DNA of 64,000 nucleotides from Sphingomonas mollis. Its GTDB lineage: Bacteria; Pseudomonadota; Alphaproteobacteria; Sphingomonadales; Sphingomonadaceae. A program made the position numbers and the translations under genes. The notes beneath the pieces were generated by a model, which was not told the DNA's origin, ran no database searches, and worked only from the letters and a program-made list of their open reading frames with translations. Below are positions 45,238 to 53,200 of the stretch, in pieces. Where the stretch lies: assembly GCF_016427505.1 (NCBI RefSeq), contig NZ_JAELXS010000005.1, forward strand, positions 1-64,000, in the 5' to 3' direction. The stretch's first letter is position 1. Each line of letters begins with the position of its first letter.

Positions 45238-45267
45238 GGCATCGGCCCTGATCGTCAGGCCGATGCC
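45238..45267 (+). ncRNA. Leader hairpin abutting the ribosome site of a micro-ORF
   Basis: 10-base perfect arms GGCATCGGCC and GGCCGATGCC with a 10-base loop; AAGGAG begins on the very next base (45268). The structure would sit at the 5' end of a sigma-54 transcript and could protect the mRNA or tune translation. It could also be an operator in DNA. Confidence 0.45.
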
Positions 45268-45280
45268 AAGGAGAAATGCC

Positions 45281-45391
45281 ATGTCGTCCACCTTCCAGTC
45301 CGCCCAGCGCATCGTCTGCTCCGCCGCCGCCGCGCTCCTGTTCGCCAGCATCGCGATCTGCGCTGCCGCTCCCGTCTTTCCCGTCGCCTGA
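45281..45391 (+). CDS. Micro-ORF, 36-residue hydrophobic peptide
   Basis: 36 residues: short polar N-terminus (MSSTFQSAQRIVC), then one hydrophobic helix (SAAAALLFASIAICAAA) and end PVFPVA. ATG at 45281 has AAGGAG 7 bases upstream, a strong ribosome site. Behind the sigma-54-type promoter and hairpin. Looks like a small membrane or exported peptide; no family known to me. Small Ala-rich peptides of this kind are plausible in sphingomonads. Confidence 0.5.
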   Translation: MSSTFQSAQRIVCSAAAALLFASIAICAAAPVFPVA

Positions 45392-45423
45392 TCCGCGACG
45401 GGCACTTCACCGGATACAGACCC

Positions 45424-45510
45424 ATGAAACAGAGCATCATCCTCGGCCTCGTCGCCTTCTTCTCGACGGTGGCCACGATCATGAGCACCGCGCCGGTCGC
45501 GCTGATCTGA
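45424..45510 (+). CDS. Micro-ORF, 28-residue hydrophobic peptide
   Basis: 28 residues (MKQSIILGLVAFFSTVATIM and STAPVALI): one membrane helix with a charged start, ending like the first peptide in an Ala-Pro-Val segment. 32 bases after the first micro-ORF, with no strong ribosome site. The matching design suggests a pair, but without it this short frame would be weak. Confidence 0.35.
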   Translation: MKQSIILGLVAFFSTVATIMSTAPVALI

Positions 45511-45534
45511 TCGTCCCGGCGGGCGACGGACCGC

Positions 45535-46161
45535 TCAGGCCGTCGCCCCCGCCGCCTCACCCACCAGACCGACAGGCGCCTCCTCGCTGCGCGAATAGGT
45601 CCCGATCAACAGCCCGGCGGCGAGCACATGCCCGGCCATTGCCGCGACCAGTGCCGACCGCCCCGGATCGGCCCCGACATCCGACGTATCCGCATCCAGC
45701 GCGAACAGCTGAAACGCATAACGATGTTCGCCATGCCCGGTCGGCGGATCGGGTGGCAGCCACCCCTCGCGCCGGTACGAATTGCGGCCGACGTCCTTTT
45801 CTTCGCCATCGCCTGCGCCATCCGCGGCGATCGCACCTTCCGGCAGGTCACCCGCCGTGCCGGGCAATCCCCAGACGACCGCGTGCACCAGCGGCTGCGG
45901 CGTCGGCGAATCGGCGTCTTCGACCAACAGGGCTAGCCGTGCCGTCCCCGCCGGCGGATCGCGCCACATCAACGGCGGCGAGACACCCGCGCCATCGGCA
46001 GTGAACCGTTCGGGCAGGCGACCGCCATCCGCGAACGCCATGCTCGACAGGTCGAACCGCTCGAACGTGCCGAGCGGCTCCTGCGCGATCGCCAGCTTGT
46101 CGATGCCCGCGCGGACGTCGCGCAGGGCATGGCCCAGCCATTGGGGAACATGTTCGAGCAT
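45535..46161 (-). CDS. YbhB/YbcL (PEBP) family protein
   Basis: 208 residues from ATG 46161. PEBP core: RFTADGAGVSPPLMWRDPPA, LALLVEDADSP with the ligand-site Asp, LVHAVVWGLPG, and GHGEHRYAFQLFALD. Cytoplasmic by sequence. Bacterial members have no firmly known role; they resemble the Raf kinase inhibitor fold. Converges with the micro-ORF transcript. Confidence 0.85.
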   Translation of the reverse strand: MLEHVPQWLGHALRDVRAGIDKLAIAQEPLGTFERFDLSSMAFADGGRLPERFTADGAGVSPPLMWRDPPAGTARLALLVEDADSPTPQPLVHAVVWGLPGTAGDLPEGAIAADGAGDGEEKDVGRNSYRREGWLPPDPPTGHGEHRYAFQLFALDADTSDVGADPGRSALVAAMAGHVLAAGLLIGTYSRSEEAPVGLVGEAAGATA

Positions 46162-46181
46162 CGGGAATCTCCTTTTGCGGG

Positions 46182-46688
46182 TCAGGCGGATGGGCACGCG
46201 CCGGGTTTGCGCGTCGTGCCGCTGCGCGTCGTCCAGCGGCTGGCATCGCCCATCGTCTCTGCCTGGTGGTAACAGACGGCGGCCTGATCGGCGTTGCCAT
46301 CGATGGCGGTGTAGATGGTCCAGTTATGGTCGCCGCAATTATGCTGTTCGCATCCATAGGCCGCGATCCGCCGTCCGGTCTGGAAGATCGGCGTGCGGGT
46401 CGCGTCGGGACCGATCATCATGCGGCGGACCTTTTCGTCCGGCACCGCCTCGATCAGCGCATTGGCCACCTCGGTCCGGTCGAAGAACGACACGCCGGCC
46501 ACCGCGTCGCGCGGATAATGGCCGACATAGGCCGTCAGCGGGCTGGCATGTTCCTGACCGGGCAGCGGTGCGGGCGCCTGCGTTACCGGCGGCACGAAGG
46601 AATTGGCCGCCATCGCATTCTCATCGTCACGCTTGCCGCACCCCTCGATCGACAGGGCGGTCAGAACGATGATCGCTTCACGCCACAT
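46182..46688 (-). CDS. Putative Ivy-like lysozyme inhibitor lipoprotein
   Basis: 168 residues from ATG 46688. Hydrophobic start with a lipobox-like SIEGC (Cys17), followed by a linker. The region YGCEQHNCGDHNWTIYTAID recalls the Cys-x-x-His-x-Cys loop of Ivy (inhibitor of vertebrate lysozyme). The fold before it (DEKVRRMMIG, IFQTGRRI) also fits. Would protect peptidoglycan at the outer membrane. The lipobox is imperfect, with Glu at -2. Confidence 0.5.
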   Translation of the reverse strand: MWREAIIVLTALSIEGCGKRDDENAMAANSFVPPVTQAPAPLPGQEHASPLTAYVGHYPRDAVAGVSFFDRTEVANALIEAVPDEKVRRMMIGPDATRTPIFQTGRRIAAYGCEQHNCGDHNWTIYTAIDGNADQAAVCYHQAETMGDASRWTTRSGTTRKPGACPSA

Positions 46689-46754
46689 GACGGTCTCCGA
46701 TCGATCCCGATGATCGACAATGAAAGGAACGCCCGCCGCCCCGGTCGGTTGCCG

Positions 46755-47192
46755 ATGAGTACGCATGAAGGAGCAGCAGCGGTGGCCCATGATCTGTCCC
46801 GGTACGTCGACGCGCAGGCATCGACCTATGCCACCGCCCTTTCCGAACTACGTGGGGGCGCGAAGCGGACGCACTGGATGTGGTGGATTTTCCCGCAGAT
46901 CGCGGGACTGGGCCGCAGCGACACCGCGCGTCATTATGCCATCGCATCGGCCGACGAGGCACGCCTCTATCTGGCACATCCGGTACTGGGACCGCGACTG
47001 GTCGAGGCGACGATCGCGGTGACCGGGGCACCGGGAACCGCGGAAGATATCATGGGCGGGATCGATGCGGTGAAGCTGCGGTCGTCGATGACGCTGTTCG
47101 AGAAGGTGGCGACCGATCCCCGACCGTTCCGCGCTGCACTCGATCGCTTCTTCGATGGCGACCGGGATACAGTGACACTGGCGCTATTATAG
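46755..47192 (+). CDS. DUF1810 family protein
   Basis: 145 residues (or 136 from GTG 46782, which has AAGGAG 8 bases upstream and may be the real start). Family signature: DLSRYVDAQASTYATALSEL, KRTHWMWWIFPQIAGLG, YAIASADEARLYLAHPVLGP. Soluble; function not known. Confidence 0.85.
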   Translation: MSTHEGAAAVAHDLSRYVDAQASTYATALSELRGGAKRTHWMWWIFPQIAGLGRSDTARHYAIASADEARLYLAHPVLGPRLVEATIAVTGAPGTAEDIMGGIDAVKLRSSMTLFEKVATDPRPFRAALDRFFDGDRDTVTLALL

Positions 47193-47527
47193 GAATATGG
47201 TCACCACGTGCGTACGACCGTCACGTGGTGTGACGATGTAACCACTCATTTCCCCATAGGTTGCGCACTGATACGATAAATGCGGTGAGTCGAGCGAGTG
47301 ATGCCGTGACCAGTGGCAACGCCCAGAAAAATAGACCCATTTTTCGCAGAATGGGCTGATAGCCGCTTTCGGATTACCGCCGTTTCGGCCCGAAATCGAT
47401 CGCTTAGCGACATAATAACTGCCGCTTTGGGTTAGTATAGTTTGATTAAGCAGGACTGCCCATCCTCGCCCTCGATCAACACGGGGACGAGATGGTGGGC
47501 TGTCATGCCATTATAGCAGGGAAGACG
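47193..47527. other. 335-base intergenic region upstream of the DUF11 operon
   Basis: AT-richer than the surroundings. Holds an inverted repeat CACCACGTG / CACGTGGTG (47202-47210 and 47222-47230), possibly a terminator for the DUF1810 gene or a regulator site, and a TATAGT-containing stretch near 47440 that could be the operon promoter. No gene seen. Confidence 0.4.
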
Positions 47528-48463
47528 ATGATCGGGCGCGCCTGCCCGATCGTCCTCGCCCTGCTGTGCATGGCACAGAGCGCCCCGGCATCGGGGCAGA
47601 CGCGGGCCGGCACCGCGATCGTGAACACCGCCAGCATCTCCTACACGCTGGACGGCACCGATTATCAGGCACCGTCGAACAGCGTCACCATCGTCGTGGC
47701 CGAACGGCTGGACGTCGGCCTCGCCCCGCAGGGCAGCGTCCCCGTCGTCGACGAAACGCCGGGCACGGTGCCGCTGGTCCTGACCAATCTGGGCAGCGGG
47801 CAGGAATCCTTCACGATCGACGTCAGCGCCAGCGTCACGACGATCGCGCTGGACGGCGTGGCGATCGACCGGAACGGCGATGGTCGGTTCGATGCGGCGA
47901 CCGACACGATGCTGACCGGGCCGACACCGGTGATGCAGCCGGGCGAGTCGCTGCCGTTGCTGGCGATCGTCGCCGCGACCCCCGGCATGACGGCGGCGGG
48001 CGGCGATCTGCACGTCACCGCCACCGCGATCACCGGGTCCGGCCCGACGACCGAGACCTTCCCCGGTGCGGGCGACGGCGGCGGCGATGCGGTGGTCGGC
48101 GACACCGGCGCGACGGCGAGCGCCGATATCCCGTTCCTGGGACCGAACGCGGCGGGGCCGACGCTGTCGAAGTCGCAGGCGGTCGTCGCTCCCGACGGAT
48201 CGGCGCAACCGGTCAGCGGCGCCGTCGTCACCTATACGCTGGTCGCGCGCTTCCCCGATGCGACACGCACCGCACGGATCGACGATCCGGTGCCGGCCGG
48301 CACGACCTATCTGCCCGGCAGCCTGAGCCTGGACGGCGCGGTCCTGTCGGATGCCGCGGATGGTGACGCCGGCAGCGCCGGCCCGCGCACCATCTCGGTC
48401 GTGCTGGGCGACACCGCACCCGGCGCGATGCGGACCGTCAGCTTCAAAGTGCGGCTGCCATGA
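47528..48463 (+). CDS. Exported DUF11-type protein 1
   Basis: 311 residues from ATG 47528. Signal peptide to about residue 24 (ends APASGQ). N-terminal motif AIVNTASISYTLDG, also present in two downstream proteins, then beta-rich repeats and a DUF11-like C-terminal domain (VVTYTLVARFPDATRTARID, DPVPAGTTYLPGSL). Extracytoplasmic; role unknown. First gene of a four-gene exported set. Confidence 0.6.
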   Translation: MIGRACPIVLALLCMAQSAPASGQTRAGTAIVNTASISYTLDGTDYQAPSNSVTIVVAERLDVGLAPQGSVPVVDETPGTVPLVLTNLGSGQESFTIDVSASVTTIALDGVAIDRNGDGRFDAATDTMLTGPTPVMQPGESLPLLAIVAATPGMTAAGGDLHVTATAITGSGPTTETFPGAGDGGGDAVVGDTGATASADIPFLGPNAAGPTLSKSQAVVAPDGSAQPVSGAVVTYTLVARFPDATRTARIDDPVPAGTTYLPGSLSLDGAVLSDAADGDAGSAGPRTISVVLGDTAPGAMRTVSFKVRLP

Positions 48464-48530
48464 CCGTGCGCCGCGCCGACCACCGATTCCATCCCCGATT
48501 CGATCCATCGTTGCCGAACAAGGAACCGTC

Positions 48531-48989
48531 ATGACGCCCCTCTTCCTCCTTCCCCTCGCAGCGGCGGTGGCCGCGACGCCGGCCCCGCTCTCGCTGGAGA
48601 CGAAGGTGCTCGCCGAAACGCGCGTCGCCGCCGCGGACGGCACGACCCGGATCGCGCTGGTCGCGCCGCGCCGTATCGTGCCGGGCGATCAGGTCGTCGT
48701 GCAGGTCGTCTATCGCAACGCCGGCCGCCAGCCGATCGACGGGCTGGTGATCGCCAACCCGTTGCCGCAGGGCCTCGCCTATCGCGACGCCGGCGCCGCG
48801 TCGGCCGCGCCCGAACTGTCGGTCGACGGACGGACGTTCGGCACCCTCGCCACCCTTCGCGTGCCCGTGGCCGCCGGCGGCACCCGTCCGGCCGGCGTCG
48901 GCGACGTCACCCATGTCCGCTGGCGCGTACCGAATCCGGTCGCCGCCGGATCGAGCGGCCAGTTCGCCTTCCGGGCCATCGTCCGATGA
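48531..48989 (+). CDS. Exported DUF11-type protein 2 (small)
   Basis: 152 residues. Signal peptide to about residue 18, then one DUF11-like domain (ARRIVPGDQVVVQVVYRNAG, VIANPLPQGLAYRDAG, VTHVRWRVPNPVAAGSSGQF). ATG at 48531 with AAGGAA 5 bases upstream. 67 bases after protein 1. Confidence 0.6.
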   Translation: MTPLFLLPLAAAVAATPAPLSLETKVLAETRVAAADGTTRIALVAPRRIVPGDQVVVQVVYRNAGRQPIDGLVIANPLPQGLAYRDAGAASAAPELSVDGRTFGTLATLRVPVAAGGTRPAGVGDVTHVRWRVPNPVAAGSSGQFAFRAIVR

Positions 48990-49030
48990 CCGGCAATACC
49001 AGAAACATTATAACGGAGGAGCACCTACCC

Positions 49031-50173
49031 ATGTCTGCACGAAAGATGCGTCGCATCTTGTGGTCCACGACGGCAACGCTGGGGGCGATGATGGCCGGGA
49101 TGGTCACGGCCCAGGCGCATGCCCAGGCGCTGCCGCCCGCGGGCACCGCCGCCGGCACCACGGTGTCGAACACCGCGCAGGCCAGCTATACGGTGAACGG
49201 TCAGGCGCAGAGCACCGCGTCGACGACCGCGACGTTCGTGGTCGATCGCAAGGTGAACCTGACGGTCGTCGCCACCGATGCGACGGCGACGTCGGTCAAT
49301 CACGGCCAGACCGGCGCGGTCACGCGCTTCACCGTGACCAACAACACCAACGGGACGCAGGATTTCCTGTTGTCGCTCAGCCAGCTCGTCCCGGTCGGCA
49401 TCCTGACCGGCACAGACAATTTCGACCTGTCGAACATCCGCATCTTCGTCGATGGCAACAACAACGGCGTGTACGATCCCGCCACCGACACCGCGACCTA
49501 TATCGACGAACTGGCGCAGGATACGTCGCGCGTCGTGTTCATCGTCGGCGACATTCCGTCCAACAACGCACTGGCGACCAGCGCACAGGTCGGCCTGGAA
49601 GCCACCGTCGCGACCGGTGGCGCGCCCAATACGCAGGGCACCGCGCTGATCCCGACCCCGCTGAACACACTGAACCAGGACAACGAGATCGACGTCGTGT
49701 TCGCGGACAACGACAATGACGGCCTGCTGGGCTTCGACGCCCTGCGCAACGGTCGCGGCTGGGCGTACCAGACCTATGACGTCACGACGCGCAACGTGAA
49801 CCTGACGGTCACGAAAAGTGCGACCGTGCTGTCCGATGGCGTCAGCACCCTGAACCCGAAGGCGCTGCCCGGCGCGGTCGTGCAATATTGCCTGACCGTG
49901 CAGAACGCGACGCTGCTGACCGCGGCCAACAACGTGAACCTGACCGACATATTGCCGACGACGACGACCTATGTCCCCGGATCGCTGGTCGTCGGATCGG
50001 TCGGCACGGCGGGCGTCTGCCTGATCGGTGGTGTCCCCGTGGCGGACGATGGATCGACGACCGGCACCTATGGCGGATCGTACAATGCCACGACCCGCAC
50101 GGTCACGGCGACAATCCCGGTGGTCGGCGGTGGATCGTCGGTGGCGGCAAGTTTCCGCGTGACGATCAACTAA
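49031..50173 (+). CDS. Exported DUF11-type protein 3
   Basis: 380 residues. Signal peptide to about residue 32 (ends AQAHAQA). N-terminal motif TVSNTAQASYTVNGQAQ as in proteins 1 and 4, then a segment with an Asp-rich loop (FVDGNNNGVYDPATDTATYI) that may bind calcium. C-terminal DUF11-like domain (VVQYCLTVQNATLLTAANNV, LPTTTTYVPGSLVVGS). GGAGGAG about 10 bases before the ATG indicates good translation. Confidence 0.6.
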   Translation: MSARKMRRILWSTTATLGAMMAGMVTAQAHAQALPPAGTAAGTTVSNTAQASYTVNGQAQSTASTTATFVVDRKVNLTVVATDATATSVNHGQTGAVTRFTVTNNTNGTQDFLLSLSQLVPVGILTGTDNFDLSNIRIFVDGNNNGVYDPATDTATYIDELAQDTSRVVFIVGDIPSNNALATSAQVGLEATVATGGAPNTQGTALIPTPLNTLNQDNEIDVVFADNDNDGLLGFDALRNGRGWAYQTYDVTTRNVNLTVTKSATVLSDGVSTLNPKALPGAVVQYCLTVQNATLLTAANNVNLTDILPTTTTYVPGSLVVGSVGTAGVCLIGGVPVADDGSTTGTYGGSYNATTRTVTATIPVVGGGSSVAASFRVTIN

Positions 50174-50225
50174 ACGACCCCCTTACAAGGAGATATCCTG
50201 CCCCGGCGCGCGGCGCGCGCCGGGA

Positions 50226-53200
50226 ATGGCCCCCTGCATGCCCACGCCCCGCCTCTTCACGCGCCTCGGCGCCCTGTTGCTCGGTCTCGCCGCGATAGCG
50301 GCCGGGGCGCAGACGACGCGTGTCGAGAATACCGCCACCCTCAGCTTCACGACCGATGCCGGCGTGCAGACGGTGGCGTCGAACACCGTCACGCTGGATG
50401 CCGCCCGCAAGAAACGGCCGACGACGCTCGGCTTCTACCTGCCGCCGCCGGGATATGAACTGACGGGCATGAAGTGCGAGACGACGCCCCGCCGCGTCTT
50501 CACGCCCGCGCCGATCGATGCCGCCACCTTTGCCGGCTCGAAGAAGATCGCCTCGGCCGATATCTATGCCGACGTCATCCTGGTGCTGGACGATCAGGGC
50601 GACAACCTGGACCCCACCACCCGCGAAACCCAGTACATCACCGCGACGATCGGCAAAATCACGGTCCGGCTGCCATTGCTTGAAACCGCGCCGGACAGCG
50701 GCATCTTCGCCGGTGGCGTGCCCGCGACCGCCACCGGCAAGCACCCCGATCTGGTTCCGTGCGACGCCCGCGGCCAGCGCGGCGAGCGGCTGACGCTGTC
50801 GTTCGGCGAGAACGACAACAGCTTTTCCTCCAGCTATTCGCTGCTGATCGATCCGGCCGGTTTCGTGTTCGATTCCGCCAATGGCCGCATGGTCGATGGC
50901 GCGATCGTCTCGCTGGTCGATGCCAACGGCAATCCGGCGATGGTGTACGGCGACGATGGCGTCAGCCTGTACCCGTCCACCGTCACCAGCGGCGAAACCG
51001 TCACCGATGCCAGCGGCCGCGTCTATCCGGGGCGGCCCGGCCGCTATCGCTTCCCGCTGACCCTGCCGGGCGTGTATTTCCTGAAGATCCAGCCGCCGGG
51101 CGACTATACCGCGCCCTCGGTCGTCCCGCTGGCGACGTTGCAGACGCTGAAGGACCCCAGCGGCGGGCCGTTCATCCTGAACGACGCCAGTTTCCTGCGC
51201 TCGCTGACGCTGTCGACGCCCGATCCCTTCTATGCCGATATCCCGCTCGACCGGCCGGGCGATGCGCAGTTGCTGCTGACCAAGACGGCCTCCGTCCGCG
51301 ATGCCGCGCCGGGCGATATCGTCCAGTACCGGCTGCAACTGGCCAATCGCGGCACCACCGGCGCGCGCGGCCTGCATGTGACCGACTACCTGCCCGAGGG
51401 GCTTCGATACCGGCGCGGTTCCGCGCGCGGCGGTGACGAACCCGTCGTGTCGGCCGATGGCCGGACGCTCGATTTCACCATCGATACATTAGCGCCCTCG
51501 GCGACGACGCAACTCACCTATGTCGTGACGATCGCGCCCGGTGCCCCCACCGGCGAGGCGCTGAACCGCGCGCGCGTGGCGGGCGACGGCGTGTTCAGTA
51601 ACGAGGCCGCCGCCTCGGTCCGGTTGCGGCCGCTGTTGTTCACCGACGCGCTGACCGTCATCGGCCGCGTGACGGAGGGGAATTGCGGCGATCCGGTCGA
51701 CAAGCGCAAGGGCGTGGCGGGCGTGCGCCTGATGCTGGAGGACGGCACCTTCGTCGTCACCGACCGCGACGGCCTGTACCATTTCGAGGGCGTGCCGGCC
51801 GGTCGCCACGTCGTCCAGCTCGACACCGCCAGCATTCCCGACAGCCATGAAGCGGTCGCGTGCGACAACGACACGCGCCAGGCCGGCAGCGCGATCTCGC
51901 GCTTCGTGGAGGGTCAGGGCGGGCTGATGAAGCGCGTCGATTTCCAGCTGAAGCCCACCGGCCGCGCCACCCGCGCCATCGATACGCTGCCGATCGTCGC
52001 CGATGACGATGCGGTCGCCGCGGGCCTGCGCGACTGGACGGTCGGGCTGACCGCCGGCACCGACTGGCTGTTCCCGGCGCTCGATCATAATCCCCGCGCG
52101 CCGGTGCAGCGCGTGGTGGTGAAGCACGGGCTGGACGAACGCGTCGCGCTGACCGTCAACGGCGAACGCACCGATCCGCTGGCGTTCGACGGCACCGACA
52201 AGGGCGCGGCGGCGGCCGTATCCCGCTGGTCTGGCCTGCCGCTTCGCGCCGGTGACAACCTGCTCGCCGCGACGATCCTGGCGCCCGACGGCCGGATCGT
52301 GAAGACGCTGGAACGCACCGTTCATTATGCGGGCGCCGGCGTACGCGCCACGATCGATCCGGCGCGCAGCCGGCTGATCGCCGATGGCCTGACCCGGCCG
52401 CTGATCGCGGTACGCGTCACCGACAAGGACGGCCGCCCGGTGCGGGCCGGCGCCAGCGTGCCCTTCCGCATCGACCAGCCCTATCGCGCCGCGACCGAGG
52501 CTACGCTGGAACAGAACCGGCAACTGGCCGGGCGCGACCGCACGGAGATCACCGCGCAGGTCGTCGGCGACGACGGCTATGCCTTTCTCGCCCTGCAACC
52601 GACCACGCAGGCGGGGGCGGTCCATGCCGTCGTGACGCTGACCGACGACCGGCAGGCGCGGACCAGCGATATCCGCACCTGGCTCGCCGCGCCCGCCCGC
52701 GACTGGATGGTCATGGGCTTCGGCGCCGGATCGATCGGGTACGACACGCTGAAGACGCGGGCCAGCGCCCTGCCCCGCGCCGACCGCGGCAAGATGGTCA
52801 GCGACGGCCAGCTCGCGCTCTATGCCAAGGGGCGGATCAAGGGGTCGTGGCTGCTGACCCTCGCCTATGACAGCGACCGTCGCTACGACCCCGATCGCGG
52901 CCTGCTCGGCACGATCGATCCCGATCGCTATTACACCGTCTATGGCGACGGCACCGTGCAGGGGTACGACGCCGCCACCCGGCGCAAGCTGTACCTGCGG
53001 CTGGAACGGCGCGAATTCTATGCGCTGTTCGGCGATTTCGAAACCGGCTTCACCGACACGCAGCTGACCCGGTACAGCCGCACCCTGAACGGCGTGAAGG
53101 CCGCCTATGAGGGCCGCAACCTGCGCGCCACCGGCTTCGCGGCCGAGGTCGATACCCGCTATGCGCGCGACGAGATTCAGGGCAACGGCCTGTCCGGCCC

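Noticed and set aside
50197..50218. GC-rich hairpin before the giant barrel gene as a riboswitch
   Set aside because: A short GGCGCGC palindrome only, without a conserved aptamer; more likely chance in GC-rich DNA, though it may affect translation.
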